This document shows positions 54,893 through 64,000 of a DNA stretch of 64,000 nucleotides, one piece after another. The DNA comes from Panagrolaimus kolymaensis (lineage: Eukaryota; Nematoda; Chromadorea; Rhabditida; Panagrolaimidae), in contig JAJQJQ010000025.1 of assembly GCA_028622995.1 (NCBI GenBank), positions 1,798,001 through 1,862,000 of the forward strand, given 5' to 3'. Position numbers and translations under genes: made by a program. The notes below the pieces were generated by a model, which worked only from the letters and a program-made list of their open reading frames with translations, was not told the DNA's origin and did no database searches. Numbering within the stretch: position 1 is the first letter of the stretch; the number at the start of each line of letters is the position of its first letter.

Positions 54893-56577
54893 ATGTTAAC
54901 CGCTTATATATTTGTTACTTTTATTTTGTTTAACTTTTACTTGATTTCTAAAAGTGCATGTCCAAATAATACAATTTCATGGAATTCCCAATGTTTTATG
55001 TTTCTTGCAAATTCTACGGGCTTTGCTGATGCTGAATTAATTTGTAACCAACACTCACAAAAAAAACGTCCAATACTTTTTCGGAATTTGATGGACCCGT
55101 TTTTTTTCGACTTTGAAAGTTGTTTTCAGCATTTTTGTGTACATATTGTCAACTTTTGATGGACAAGGCATTGTGACTATCTTATTAGACAAAGCGGTCC
55201 AAATAAAATAAGACGAAACTTTTTCTTTGGTTGTCTGGAGGCCTATTTCAATTCATCATTTTTTCGTTTTAGCGTATTCATATAGGTTCAAGTTTTGGTT
55301 GCTTCATGCGTATACCGATTTAGTTATTTCTGATGATGGCTGCATGACTATTAATGGTGTGACTATTCATTGTGCCAGCACTCTTCAGTCGATATTTTTG
55401 TTCAACTGAAGGGCGTTGGTAGACAAGGAAAAGTACCACGATTGATGACTATGCTTCGGTATCGGCTGGCTAATTTATTGCTTGACCGAATGCTTCAATA
55501 AAAGCTTATAAATTTTGGATGTTCAAATTCTAAATTTGGAAAAAATCATATAAAAAATATATTGGCGGTCGCAAACAAAAAAATTTTTTTTGCCCAAATT
55601 TTTTCAATTTTGTCCAAGTTTTAAGACATTTTCATCCTTTAACAGGATACTTTTGTCGAAGTTTTACTTCTACCCGTCGCTCCGTGACCATCCAAGTTAA
55701 AACCGAGTAGAGTCCAAGTATTTGGATGATAAAGGTACTTTTTTTCTGTGAGTGAAAATGGCGGACATTTGGCTTCAATTCATGATGGATTTACCAATAC
55801 TCTATTAGCGGGTAATTTAAAATTTAAGAGTCTGTGGAAAATAAAAATGGTGATTTTAGAAGAAGGTTCAAAAAATATTAGTGGAAGCACGGACACTGGT
55901 TTTTGGATTGGTGCTAATAATTTGATAAATCATGGAAATTGGTCTTGGACTGATGGAACTCCATTTGATTGGAATAATTGGAAATATGGTGAACCCAAAA
56001 ATGTCACAGGTTCTAACTGTGTTGCTTTATCTTTGACAGAGGGGTATTGGAGTGCAGAAGATTGTTTCAAAAATAAACCATTTGTATGTGGAGTTCCTCC
56101 TGCCGCCCCAACTACTCCAACAGTGTATAATTGCAGTGAAGGATGGGTGTATTTTCCAAAAACTCATTCTTGTTATGGAACAAATTTGGATTTACAAGGA
56201 CAACCAAAAAATTTTACTGATGCTGAAACGCATTGCAGAAGCTTAGGTGCTGATTTGCCTTCAATTCACAGCTATGAAGAAGATATGTTTTTAAGATATA
56301 TGTAAAAGGTTTTTAAAAATATACATTCTAAGCTTTGAAAACTTTTTCAGCTTACACAGAATATGATTGGACTGGAACTTGGATAGGACTTCATTCTCTT
56401 GATTTAGGAAAAACATATGTATGGAGCGACGGTTCTCCAGTCGATTATATAAAATGGGCTGATGAACAACAGCCCAACAATACCAATTTTGTTTATACTA
56501 TTCTTTACGCTTATGGTTTTTATTTGCAAGAAATATCATCTCAATGGCATGTTACATGCAAAAAGCTAATAGCCTAA
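54893..56577 (+). pseudogene. secreted double C-type lectin gene, interrupted by a MITE and degraded at its last splice
   Basis: Signal peptide MLTAYIFVTFILFNFYLISK, then domain 1: CPNNTISWNSQCFMF, FADAELICNQ, then the MITE (55052-55754), then NGGHLASIHDGF, an intron (55814-55861), GFWIGANNL, NWSWTDGTPFDWNNW, WSAEDCFKNKPFVCG. Domain 2 follows a Pro/Thr linker: CSEGWVYFPKTHSCYG, AETHCRSLGADLPSIHS, then after a lost splice match TGTWIGLHSLDL, VWSDGSPVDYIKWADEQQPNN. No donor near 56300 gives the right phase for the last exon (56350-56577), and the penultimate conserved Cys of domain 2 is missing. Domains of this kind bind glycans or act in nematode defence secretions. Without the MITE the first domain would read through. 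Confidence 0.8.
55052..55754 (-). mobile_element. CACTCACA MITE, copy 2 (703 bp), inside a lectin exon
   Basis: Same ends as copy 1 (CACTCACA ... TGTGAGTG), in opposite orientation, flanked by AA/AA, a 2-bp candidate target duplication. Taking out the element and one AA restores the lectin reading frame exactly (CNQ then NGGHL), so both ends and the duplication length are well defined. No transposase. The few differences from copy 1 include a roughly 10-bp net length change. Confidence 0.9.
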
Positions 56578-57160
56578 TTATATATTAACATTTTTGTTTA
56601 AATTGTTATAATTATGCAATCATTTTAAAAGAATTTATTCCAACATAAAAAACCTTTTAACAAACAAAAACAAAATAATAATCAATAAATGTTCATTTTC
56701 TACCCAACTAAAGGTCGAGTTTACAATTTTTGATTAATTTCTCAAAAAAAGCACTCAACCCAAAAAAAGAGAGAGCTTTAAAGAAGAAAGAATGTTTTTT
56801 CGAGTGTTTCATCATTAATCATTTTTTTTTTTGAAAAGAAAGCGTTCGTTCAGTTCAACTAAAAGTTTTTATAAAAGCGCTTCTTTTTTTCTCCATAAAT
56901 GTATTTTTAAAATAAGTTTTTTATAATTAACATTTATTTTTGATTTTTAAATTGTGTTTTCTTTTGACACAATAAATGGGAAGAGAAACGTTTGACATTT
57001 GTTACCACAAAAACTCCCCGACAAAAAGAAAAAACGATCCTTGATTGGAAATAAAAAGAAATAAAAAAGATATAACCGTGAAATTATTAGTTTCTTTGTT
57101 TTTAGCAAAAACCTGAAACTTTTCAAGTAGTAAAAAACTTTTAGCAAACACTTTAAAAAG

Positions 57161-57169
57161 TATATAAAA
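57161..57169 (+). promoter_or_regulatory. TATA box of the Lys-rich secreted protein gene
   Basis: TATATAAAA about 66 bp upstream of the start codon at 57235. Confidence 0.5.
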
Positions 57170-57234
57170 GGGTTAGCTATGACATAAAAGTCATCAATTG
57201 GGTTGTGATAATAATAATATTATTTTGTGAAAGA

Positions 57235-57654
57235 ATGCGAAAATTAATTATTACTTTTTTGTTTCTATTTGTTGCAGCAGTTATTTGTGTACAAAATGAA
57301 AAAGGACCTAGTGTTTCTGAGGATCCTAAAAATCCTGGAAGTGGCCCTGTAAGCGAAGATCCGGCATTATATCAAAATGAAAGAGATGGTGGAACTAATT
57401 CCACGGGTGGTGATTCTGGTAAAACTGCTCCAGCGCTTCCAGCTGCTCCAGTAGCTGATAAAAAAGAAAGTGCTGGAGATAAGAAATCTGAAGACAAAAA
57501 AGAAACCGTTGCTACTGATAAAAAAGGCGATGATAAGAAAGTCGATGTCAAAAAAGAAGGAAATGCGGATAAAAAGAGTGAAGACAAAAAATCTGCCAAT
57601 GCTGATGCAAAAGATGACAAGGCCAAAAAAGCTGATTCCAAAAAACTTGATTAA
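57235..57654 (+). CDS. secreted Lys/Asp/Ala-rich disordered protein, intronless
   Basis: 139 residues from ATG 57235. Signal peptide MRKLIITFLFLFVAAVICVQ. Two SEDP motifs (PSVSEDPKNPGSGPVSEDP) and an NST glycosylation site follow, then an Ala/Pro piece (APALPAAPVADKKE), then a highly charged tail of about 75 residues with KKSEDKK-type repeats and many Lys-Asp pairs. No Cys in the mature part, so no disulfide fold. Composition is typical of intrinsically disordered secreted polymers; in nematodes such proteins are often gland or surface products, but that is inference. Neighbours give no clue. The frame is GC-richer than its flanks. Confidence 0.7.
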   Translation: MRKLIITFLFLFVAAVICVQNEKGPSVSEDPKNPGSGPVSEDPALYQNERDGGTNSTGGDSGKTAPALPAAPVADKKESAGDKKSEDKKETVATDKKGDDKKVDVKKEGNADKKSEDKKSANADAKDDKAKKADSKKLD

Positions 57655-59097
57655 TTAAATAATTTGTAGCTAACAAATAATATTTTCAATATCGGTTTCA
57701 CAAGTTCTGTATATTTTAATAATAATACTGTTGTAATGAAAGTCATAAAATCACAGCGCTTTAGAGACGTATTTGAAACGGCCAAGCAGACGATCCCTTT
57801 TGCATGCTGCCAAACGATGTCAAAATGCCAAAAGCAATAATTTTTTAATGAAAGCAAAATTGCATGTTTTATATCGACGATAAAATTGCTAAATTAAAGA
57901 CGCAAATATTTTTTCTGTCTTTTTAATAAGTTTGAGAAAGGACTAAAGCGTATTAAGCAGATATGTTTAAGCAAAGAAATCTTTTTTAAGCCATCAGGAG
58001 ATAAAGTTATGATGCTTCAAAAGTTGCAAAAAGTTAACCACCGTGATTTTTTTGTCTGGTCGGTGAAAATGAAATCTACTTGCACGAAACGATAGATATA
58101 TATGTAACTTAGAAAAAGATTGCAACAGAATTTTTTTAAAGGGATTCTAAATTTTTTAATTAGTCGTTAACTCTATGAAACTACCAAAAAAACCAAAAAA
58201 GTGTTTGCTTTCTTTTGTTTTCCCCTTTCTCTTTGCCTTCCTTTTGGCTCTTACCGCGATTGAGCTTGTCCATTTCTACTCCGCCTTTGACTGATTTTTA
58301 AAGCGCTGTGTAAATACCTTTATTTTTTAAAAAATTATTCAAATACGCAAAAATGCTGATTCTTAAAAACTTTTTTAATTCAATAAGTTGTAATTCAAAA
58401 TAAACATTTTTATTATTTTTACATCTTTTGAAAATTTTATCAATAACACTGTTGTAATAAATGTCGTCGTATTCCATAAATTTTTGTTTTTTAAAGTGCG
58501 GAAAAGGTTATTAAAAAATGGTATTAAAAGTTTAAATTTTAAACCTTTTCTCCTAACTTTTGCTCATAAGTTAGAAAAAACGAAAAACTTAAATATTAAA
58601 AAATCCCAAAATATATCAACCTTTAATTTTCGATAAATGAAAAAGAAAAAAAATTCTGACTTTTTTTTAAAACTTTATCGACAACATCCTTTTGCGAAAA
58701 GAACACAGCTGTAAGTATTGATGATTTTTGTCTTTGATTTTCGAACATTTTTGTGTTTTCTTCAAAAAGAGACATAAAGATGTTCAACAGCTTTAAAAAA
58801 AATGATTCTATCAACTAAATAAATCTTTTTCCACGTAAAAAGCTTGTAACTTAATGAATTTCATAGTTGCTTCAAAAGTTTGTGCCGCAACGAGACGGAT
58901 TTTTTAAAAGTAGCTGTAATTTTAAAATTATTTCACATTTTTAGAGAGTTATTTTTTGTTAAAACATTAGCAAATTTTCCATTTATCTCTCATTAATAAA
59001 AAAAAGAAATTTTAATATTTTTTATATTCGTTCTTTTTTGCTTAAAATTATTATTAAATAAATTTCTATTAAAGGTCAAATAAAATTACATATATTA
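57655..59097. other. AT-rich intergenic region, no gene seen
   Basis: About 1.4 kb without supported exons. A C/T-rich stretch with higher GC (about 58200-58290) has no ORF or RNA fold that I recognise. Confidence 0.5.
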
Positions 59098-59889
59098 TTA
59101 TTTTTGTATAACGATTGTAAAACCATTACCAACTTTGTCATCAATATCTTGAACGGCAACAGTTTTCCAATAAAAATGTTTACATATTTCTATAAAATCT
59201 TCGGTAATACAAACCGAATGATGTCCATGATCATCGATAAAATTAGAATCTGGTGGATTTTCATGTCGCTTGATTAATTCATTTAACGTTGTACGATTTT
59301 TGAGTTTATCAAATGTTCGTTCTTTATCTGGAATTATCATATATACATATCCACCCATTTTCACGACCCTTAACCATTCTTTAATCGCTTTAATTGGATC
59401 ATAAAAATGCTCGATAACGTGAGAATTAATTACAAAATCAAATGATTCATTCGGAAATGGAAGGTTATCTCCGGGTGCCACGACATCCACCTTCGCCGAA
59501 GTTCCAGTAAATTTGATTTCTGCATTTTGATAAATAGTTGTATCATTTGTAAAATTTACATTTATTGTATCCAAACAAAATGGATTATGACTTGATGCGC
59601 CTATTTCAATTCCTTTTAAATTATCCAATAATCTATGTGCCAAATGACTTTCTTTAAATTTATTTTTTAATAATGGAAAACAATTCCTGTCTCTTCCATT
59701 CGCTCCCCATTGGCGGTTAATAAATAAATAAGCAAAATAAAGAAGTATGATAAAGATAATTGACTTTGCTAATATCCTAAAAAAGTAAAATTTACAAAAA
59801 TTGGAAGAAAAAGAAGAATTTGTTAGATTTAAGTTTAAAATGTTTTCTTGATAAAACCCAATTTTTACCTACTTTTTATTAAAAAACAT
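59098..59889 (-). CDS. membrane-anchored class I SAM-dependent methyltransferase (Methyltransf_11-like)
   Basis: A tiny first exon (59889-59873, MFFNK) and one large exon (59776-59098) close in frame to 231 residues. The N-terminus is a membrane anchor (KSIIFIILLYFAYLFI) followed by a basic NRQWGANGRDRN. Methyltransferase motifs: GIEIGASSHNP (motif I, SAM-binding Gly loop), then VDVVAPGDNLPFPNESFDFV and NSHVIEHFYDP (motif II/III region, as in methyltransferase 11), EWLRVVKMGGYVYMIIPD (post-motif strand). The substrate is unknown; a type II membrane topology would put the catalytic domain in the lumen or the cytosol depending on charge, which I cannot settle. No lesions. Confidence 0.8.
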
Positions 59890-60351
59890 TTTTTTGTTAT
59901 GAATTGACTAAAATTAATTCGAAACTTTCAATATTATGAATAAACAATAGAAAAAATCAATCGTTTATGCTTACTAATAAGAAAAAAGGGTTTTATTATA
60001 TCGAAGCTTTGTGCTTTACATATGCGGTGACGTTAACTTTTTCTTGTTTCCGACTTTTTATCTTATTGATTGCTTTGTTTTTGACCTATTTATAAATAAA
60101 CAAAATTAAATATAATCTAAACAGAATCTTCTCATAGATAAAATAAACACGTCGGAGAGAGTACTGCGCTTAAAAACCTTACTAAATAGCTTCATCGAAT
60201 GTTACAAATGCAATTTTAAAAAGTGTAAAAAAATACTCATAATAAAAAAAAAATTTTTTATTTTTTAATTTATTAAAACCTTTCAATGTAAATTTTAAAT
60301 AATTATACACATTTTTCTGATAAACAATTCATTGTATTGTGAAAAAAAATA

Positions 60352-60466
60352 TTATTGAGCTGTCGTATTTTTGCTTGAAATTATAACAGGATGAAATGAT
60401 TTTGGAATGATTTTTGCGATTTTTTTTCTCGAATAAAAGTTGATATATTCTTTTCTTGTTGTATGG
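60352..60466 (-). pseudogene. orphan last exon of the four-exon receptor family
   Basis: Behind a good acceptor (CTCTTTTAG) this 115-nt exon reads SHTTRKEYINFYSRKK... to a stop at 60352, matching exon 4 of copies A to D (SPTTRKEY). It has the same length as exon 4 of copy C. Exons 1 to 3 are not present upstream, so it is a relic of a deleted or translocated receptor gene. Confidence 0.75.
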
Positions 60467-61231
60467 CTAAAAGAGCCATAAATTACTTCCTTTGCTAAAA
60501 TTTATGAAGTTGTAATAAAGATGATTTCTTTGAAAATTTTTCATGTAGCTATGCCTACCTCAACATTTGCAAAAAGCCTTAATTAATTTTTTTAAATTCA
60601 TACTTCTTGAATGAGTAATTCTGCCCCATTATAAAATTATTTCTTTTTAAAGTTGCCCTTTTTTCAAATATAAAAAAAATCTTCCTGTAACCCGAAACTG
60701 AAGCAAGACATTGAGTATAAATTCTTACAAGAAAATGGAACTGAACTCGAGACAGAATTTTGTGTCAGCGCTTTGACAAACCTCTTCGAAATGATACTAC
60801 AAAAATATTATTTTTCTGCTTTCCACGATGGCTTTTGTCCAAAGTTTTTTATTTTTTTTATACTGCTACCCCTAAAACACTGATATTCTTATATTTTTTT
60901 TAATGTTTAAAACAATTTCTTATCTTACAGCTTACAAAACATAAAACAAAACAAACATTTGTAATAATGTAAAAGTAAATTAATTTTGTTATTTCACTGA
61001 AAACAACGTTTAGCACCATGTTTCAAGAACGACATAATTTTTTGGTTACACTCTGTAAGTAAATTTTTTTTAATAACCCTATTTTTGCGTCTAGAACTTT
61101 TATTAAAGAGCGTTTGTTTTTAATTCATTAATAATTACCTTAATTGTTTTTTTATTTTGTTACTTAATATTTTAATCGCTAAAAATTAAAAAACTTAAAT
61201 TAAATAAAGATATTTTTAATCGACAGTTTAA
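60467..61231. other. AT-rich intergenic region, no gene seen
   Basis: Between the stray receptor exon and the 3' end of the Hsp70-like gene. No exon or RNA gene supported. Confidence 0.45.
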
Positions 61232-63620
61232 TTACATAGTAAAACAACTTTTTTCATTCTGATTTAAATAATACGCATAATATGCAGCCCCGATAGCGAC
61301 AACTTCGTCTGGATTTTCCTCTCTACAATGTTCCGCATGTGGGAATGTAATGCTAAGCAATTTTTTTATCATCGGCATTCGACATGCTCCACCTGCTATT
61401 AATACTTTGTCAATGTCAGTTGGATTTAAATTTGTCTTTGTTAAACTTTTCCCAATTATTCCGTTAATTTTAATCAAAAGCCCCTCTGCCAAAGTTTCGA
61501 ACTCTGCTGGCGTAATATGCAAGTGATCATTAATATCAACATTAAAATCACTAATGTCTAAGCTGAAAATAAGTTTATTTTAAAATTTATAATACTATAA
61601 TAATTTTACCTTGCACTGAGTGGGACAGAAAGCGTGTGTTTTATTTCATTGCATTTTTCCATTAAGCGATATTTTAATTTGTCGCTGCAATTTACATTTA
61701 TTCCATATCGTTCACAAAGAATATTTTCAAAACGGGTAATTAGAAGTTGATCAAAATCTCTTCCACCTAAATCTGTGTCGCCCGTATTTCCCATGATATG
61801 AAGCACTTTACCAATAATTTTAAATATACAAACATCTAATGTTCCACCTCCAAGATCAAATAACATAACATTTGATTGTGTTTGGATTTTTCTATCAATA
61901 AAGTAAGCAATAGATGCTGCAACAGGTTCAGGTAAAAGATGGATAGCTTGCCAACCAACAAGTTTTGCAGCTAAATGAGATCCAATATTTTGTGTTTCAG
62001 TGAATGCAGCAGGAACCGTAATTACAACTTCGTTTAATTCCCTTCCTTGAAACTCTTCTACTCTTTGTTTAATGTGTTTTAAAAGAACAGCTGAAATTTC
62101 TTCCGAAGTTTTTTCAATAATACCTCTTTGACTTTGAACTTTAACTACAGCTTTTTTTTTTAAATTTATTACTTCAAATGGCCAACTATCATTAAGTTTT
62201 ACTTCGCGAAAACTTCTTCCAATGATTCGTTTAATATCGAAAACAGTTGACTTTGCGTGATTTTGTAATCGATTAACAACTATTTTTCCACACTTTTCAA
62301 TTTCCTCATCAAAAGCGACATAAGAAGGAAGTTGTCTTTCTCCTCCATTATCCAATGCAACTGTAACAATACCATTCCGCCTATTTACGGCAGCACAACA
62401 TCGTGATGTACCAAGATCAATTCCAAGAGCATTTATAGAGTCATCGTTGTATATAATTTGCTTAGGGATATTGAATACCAGCTATATTTAATTTTTTTCA
62501 TTTATTTTCTAACCAACGAAATCCCTACCTTTTGTGATTTTCTTATGTATACTTTCTTCAAATCATGTTCATATTTTTCTAAAGGTTCAGGTATTGAAAA
62601 ATGTGTTGAAAATATTCTATTTTTATCAATTTTAAAGGCGAACATAATTCCTCCAACTTTACGCATTTCCGGTGTTATTAACATTATTTCATGTTCCAAG
62701 TTCTCAATAATTCCAAAATAAACCTGATGATGAAAGAAACTTTTATTTTTAAATTATTGTATCCTCATCCTACTTCTAATACATTTTCATTGTTTTCAAG
62801 GGACACTATTACTGCTTCTTCTATGGGGAGTTGAAGACCATCCTGAAAAGACATAATTTTATCTCCATTTATTTCAACCATTATATTGGTATCAAGGTGT
62901 GTATATATTTTAAAGTCCATAACTTCTGGATCATTTGCTATTATTCTTGCTTTTAATAAGGCTGGTTTTGAATCAGTGAGAAAACATGAAAAATTTTCCC
63001 ATAGCGGTATAGAAGATTCCAAGCCATTTATACTATTTATATAAAGTTTTAAATTTTTTTGTGGATTAAATATTAAGTTTGGCATCTTATTTGTACCAGC
63101 TGTATTTTTAATGTTGAGTATATCTTGCTCTGTTAAAAATTCTAAATAATGCGTAATTTTTAAAAGTTTTGATTTATTGTCACCATTTTCCCATATACTA
63201 CAGTGCCCATTTTTTAATATCCAAATTACATCACCAAGAATAGGTTTATATTTTGATTCTAAACAGCAGCATAAATATAAATATGAATGCCAATCAATAA
63301 TATGAATTTTTTTAAAACCATGTTGTGCCCCACTTTCAACAAATTTCTTTCTAATTTCGTTTCCATACAACCAATCCAAATAAATACAAACGCAGCCTAA
63401 TTCATTATTTATATTTTCTTTAATACTTTTGAACATCGCGTCAACTTTCTTAATATCTTTTTCTCCAACTAAAATAGATTACTATCTAAGAATAATAATT
63501 AATAAATAAAACGTTTAAGTTATTACCTTCTCCCATTTTATGCATGATCGTTTTTCCAGTTTTTTCATTATACTTTGTCAATCTTCCCCATCCTGGGCAA
63601 ATTCCCACATGAAACACCAT
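61232..63620 (-). CDS. double Hsp70-like protein: divergent Hsp70-like N-half fused to a canonical Hsp70 ATPase domain, no peptide-binding domain
   Basis: Five exons (63620-63527, 63468-62774, 62723-62529, 62481-61610, 61562-61232) close in frame to 728 residues. The C-half is an Hsp70 ATPase domain: ALGIDLGTSRCCAAVNR (phosphate loop 1), NGGERQLPSYVAF, VVITVPAAFTETQ, LPEPVAASIAYF, VMLFDLGGGTLDV (phosphate loop 2), IAGGACRMPMIKKLL (adenosine loop), ending AYYAYYLNQNEKSCFTM. No substrate-binding domain or lid follows. The N-half has a weaker match at the same plan (IYLDWLYGNEIRKKFVESGA like VPAYFNDAQRKAT, then a strand-rich region IPLWENFSCFL...KARIIANDPEV) that recalls a degenerate second copy. 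Phosphate loop residues are lost there, so only the C-half should bind ATP. Start at 63620 is the first in-frame ATG with good splice phases; an earlier exon cannot be excluded. Confidence 0.72.
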
Positions 63621-64000
63621 ACAGATTGAGCATAAACAAGTAAAAAATAAAATAAATCAATAAAAATCCAAAACTTTATCAGTTGCTGTCTCTTTTTTTT
63701 TATCATTCCACTCATTAATGCGTGCAGAACCAAATAATTCTTTGAAGTTAAAATAAAAAAGCGTGCATACAATAGTGTGGCATAAAAAGTTAAAAAGTTT
63801 GTATTTTTCACTTAAGTGTTTTAAAAGCTGGATAAAATTTGTAAAAATTGGGTGAGAAATATTATGTAATTTATCCTATGTTTTCAAAATATTCTTACAT
63901 TTTTTAGCAAAAAAAATTAAAATTTCTGGCATTTTAGATTAACATGAAAATAATAGAAAACTGTAGCAAGGTTGGTAAAAAATCAGATATTAATTTGCTT
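63621..64000. other. AT-rich region at the right edge
   Basis: Presumed 5' flank of the double Hsp70-like gene. No additional supported feature. Confidence 0.4.

Noticed and set aside
58200..58300. GC-richer patch as a possible small RNA gene
   Set aside because: No tRNA, snRNA or spliced-leader RNA signature that I can recognise on either strand.

Overview
The window reads as nuclear DNA from a free-living or parasitic nematode; I cannot name the genus. Evidence: very AT-rich DNA, many short introns (about 45-60 nt, GTAAGT/GTTTGT donors, TTTTTAG/TTTCAG acceptors), acceptor-like TTTTTTAG or TTTTCAG sites just upstream of some start codons (compatible with spliced-leader trans-splicing), and several nematode families: chemosensory serpentine GPCRs, secreted C-type lectins and small C6-type secreted proteins. 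I joined exons by hand by tracking splice phase; most models close exactly in frame.

Layout. 1-1.4 kb: 5' end of a hAT DNA transposon with its transposase. 2.6-3.5 kb: a 7TM chemoreceptor. 6.1-7.9 kb: an ABHD17-type hydrolase gene with an in-frame stop and a damaged donor site. 8.3-11.1 kb: a multi-span membrane protein gene and, divergently, a Q/Y-rich disordered protein gene. 11.3-12.5 kb: a decayed C-type lectin next to a 714-bp MITE. 12.8-18.1 kb: a Gly-rich small protein, two tandem paralogs with duplicated exons (one-exon versus three-exon repeats), and a basic protein with a possible SH2-like end. 19.5-28.3 kb: three members of one 7TM receptor family (a fourth lies at 51.7 kb), one of them cut short beside an LTR-retroelement, flanking a DUF4139/MuiA-like gene. 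28.9-30.8 kb: an unknown conserved-looking gene and a Nudix hydrolase. 31.4-37.5 kb: a secreted-protein neighbourhood: two Tyr/Asn/Gly-rich repeat proteins enclosing two divergent C6-like secreted genes whose promoters form a roughly 230-bp inverted repeat, plus a hAT MITE with a perfect 8-bp target duplication. 37.6-42.4 kb: arrestin-like fragment, 7TM genes and remnants, and a PPxY-ending protein. 42.9-48.9 kb: a 15-exon, 1,725-residue TPR/Megator nucleoporin. 50.4-54.1 kb: a small ORF, a 7TM receptor and an IRG-like GTPase. 54.9-56.6 kb: a two-domain C-type lectin gene interrupted in its exon by a second copy of the MITE. 57.2-63.6 kb: a Lys-rich secreted protein, a membrane-anchored methyltransferase, a stray receptor exon, and an unusual double Hsp70-like protein.

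The housekeeping genes (TPR, Nudix, DUF4139) are intact. The environment-facing genes (receptors, lectins, secreted repeats) show birth and death: paralogs, truncations, stray exons and transposon hits. The strongest candidates for something undescribed are the inverted-repeat C6 gene pair inside the Tyr-rich secreted cluster, the double Hsp70-like protein, the IRG-like GTPase with hydrophobic ends, and the exon-repeat gene pair at 13.7-16.3 kb.
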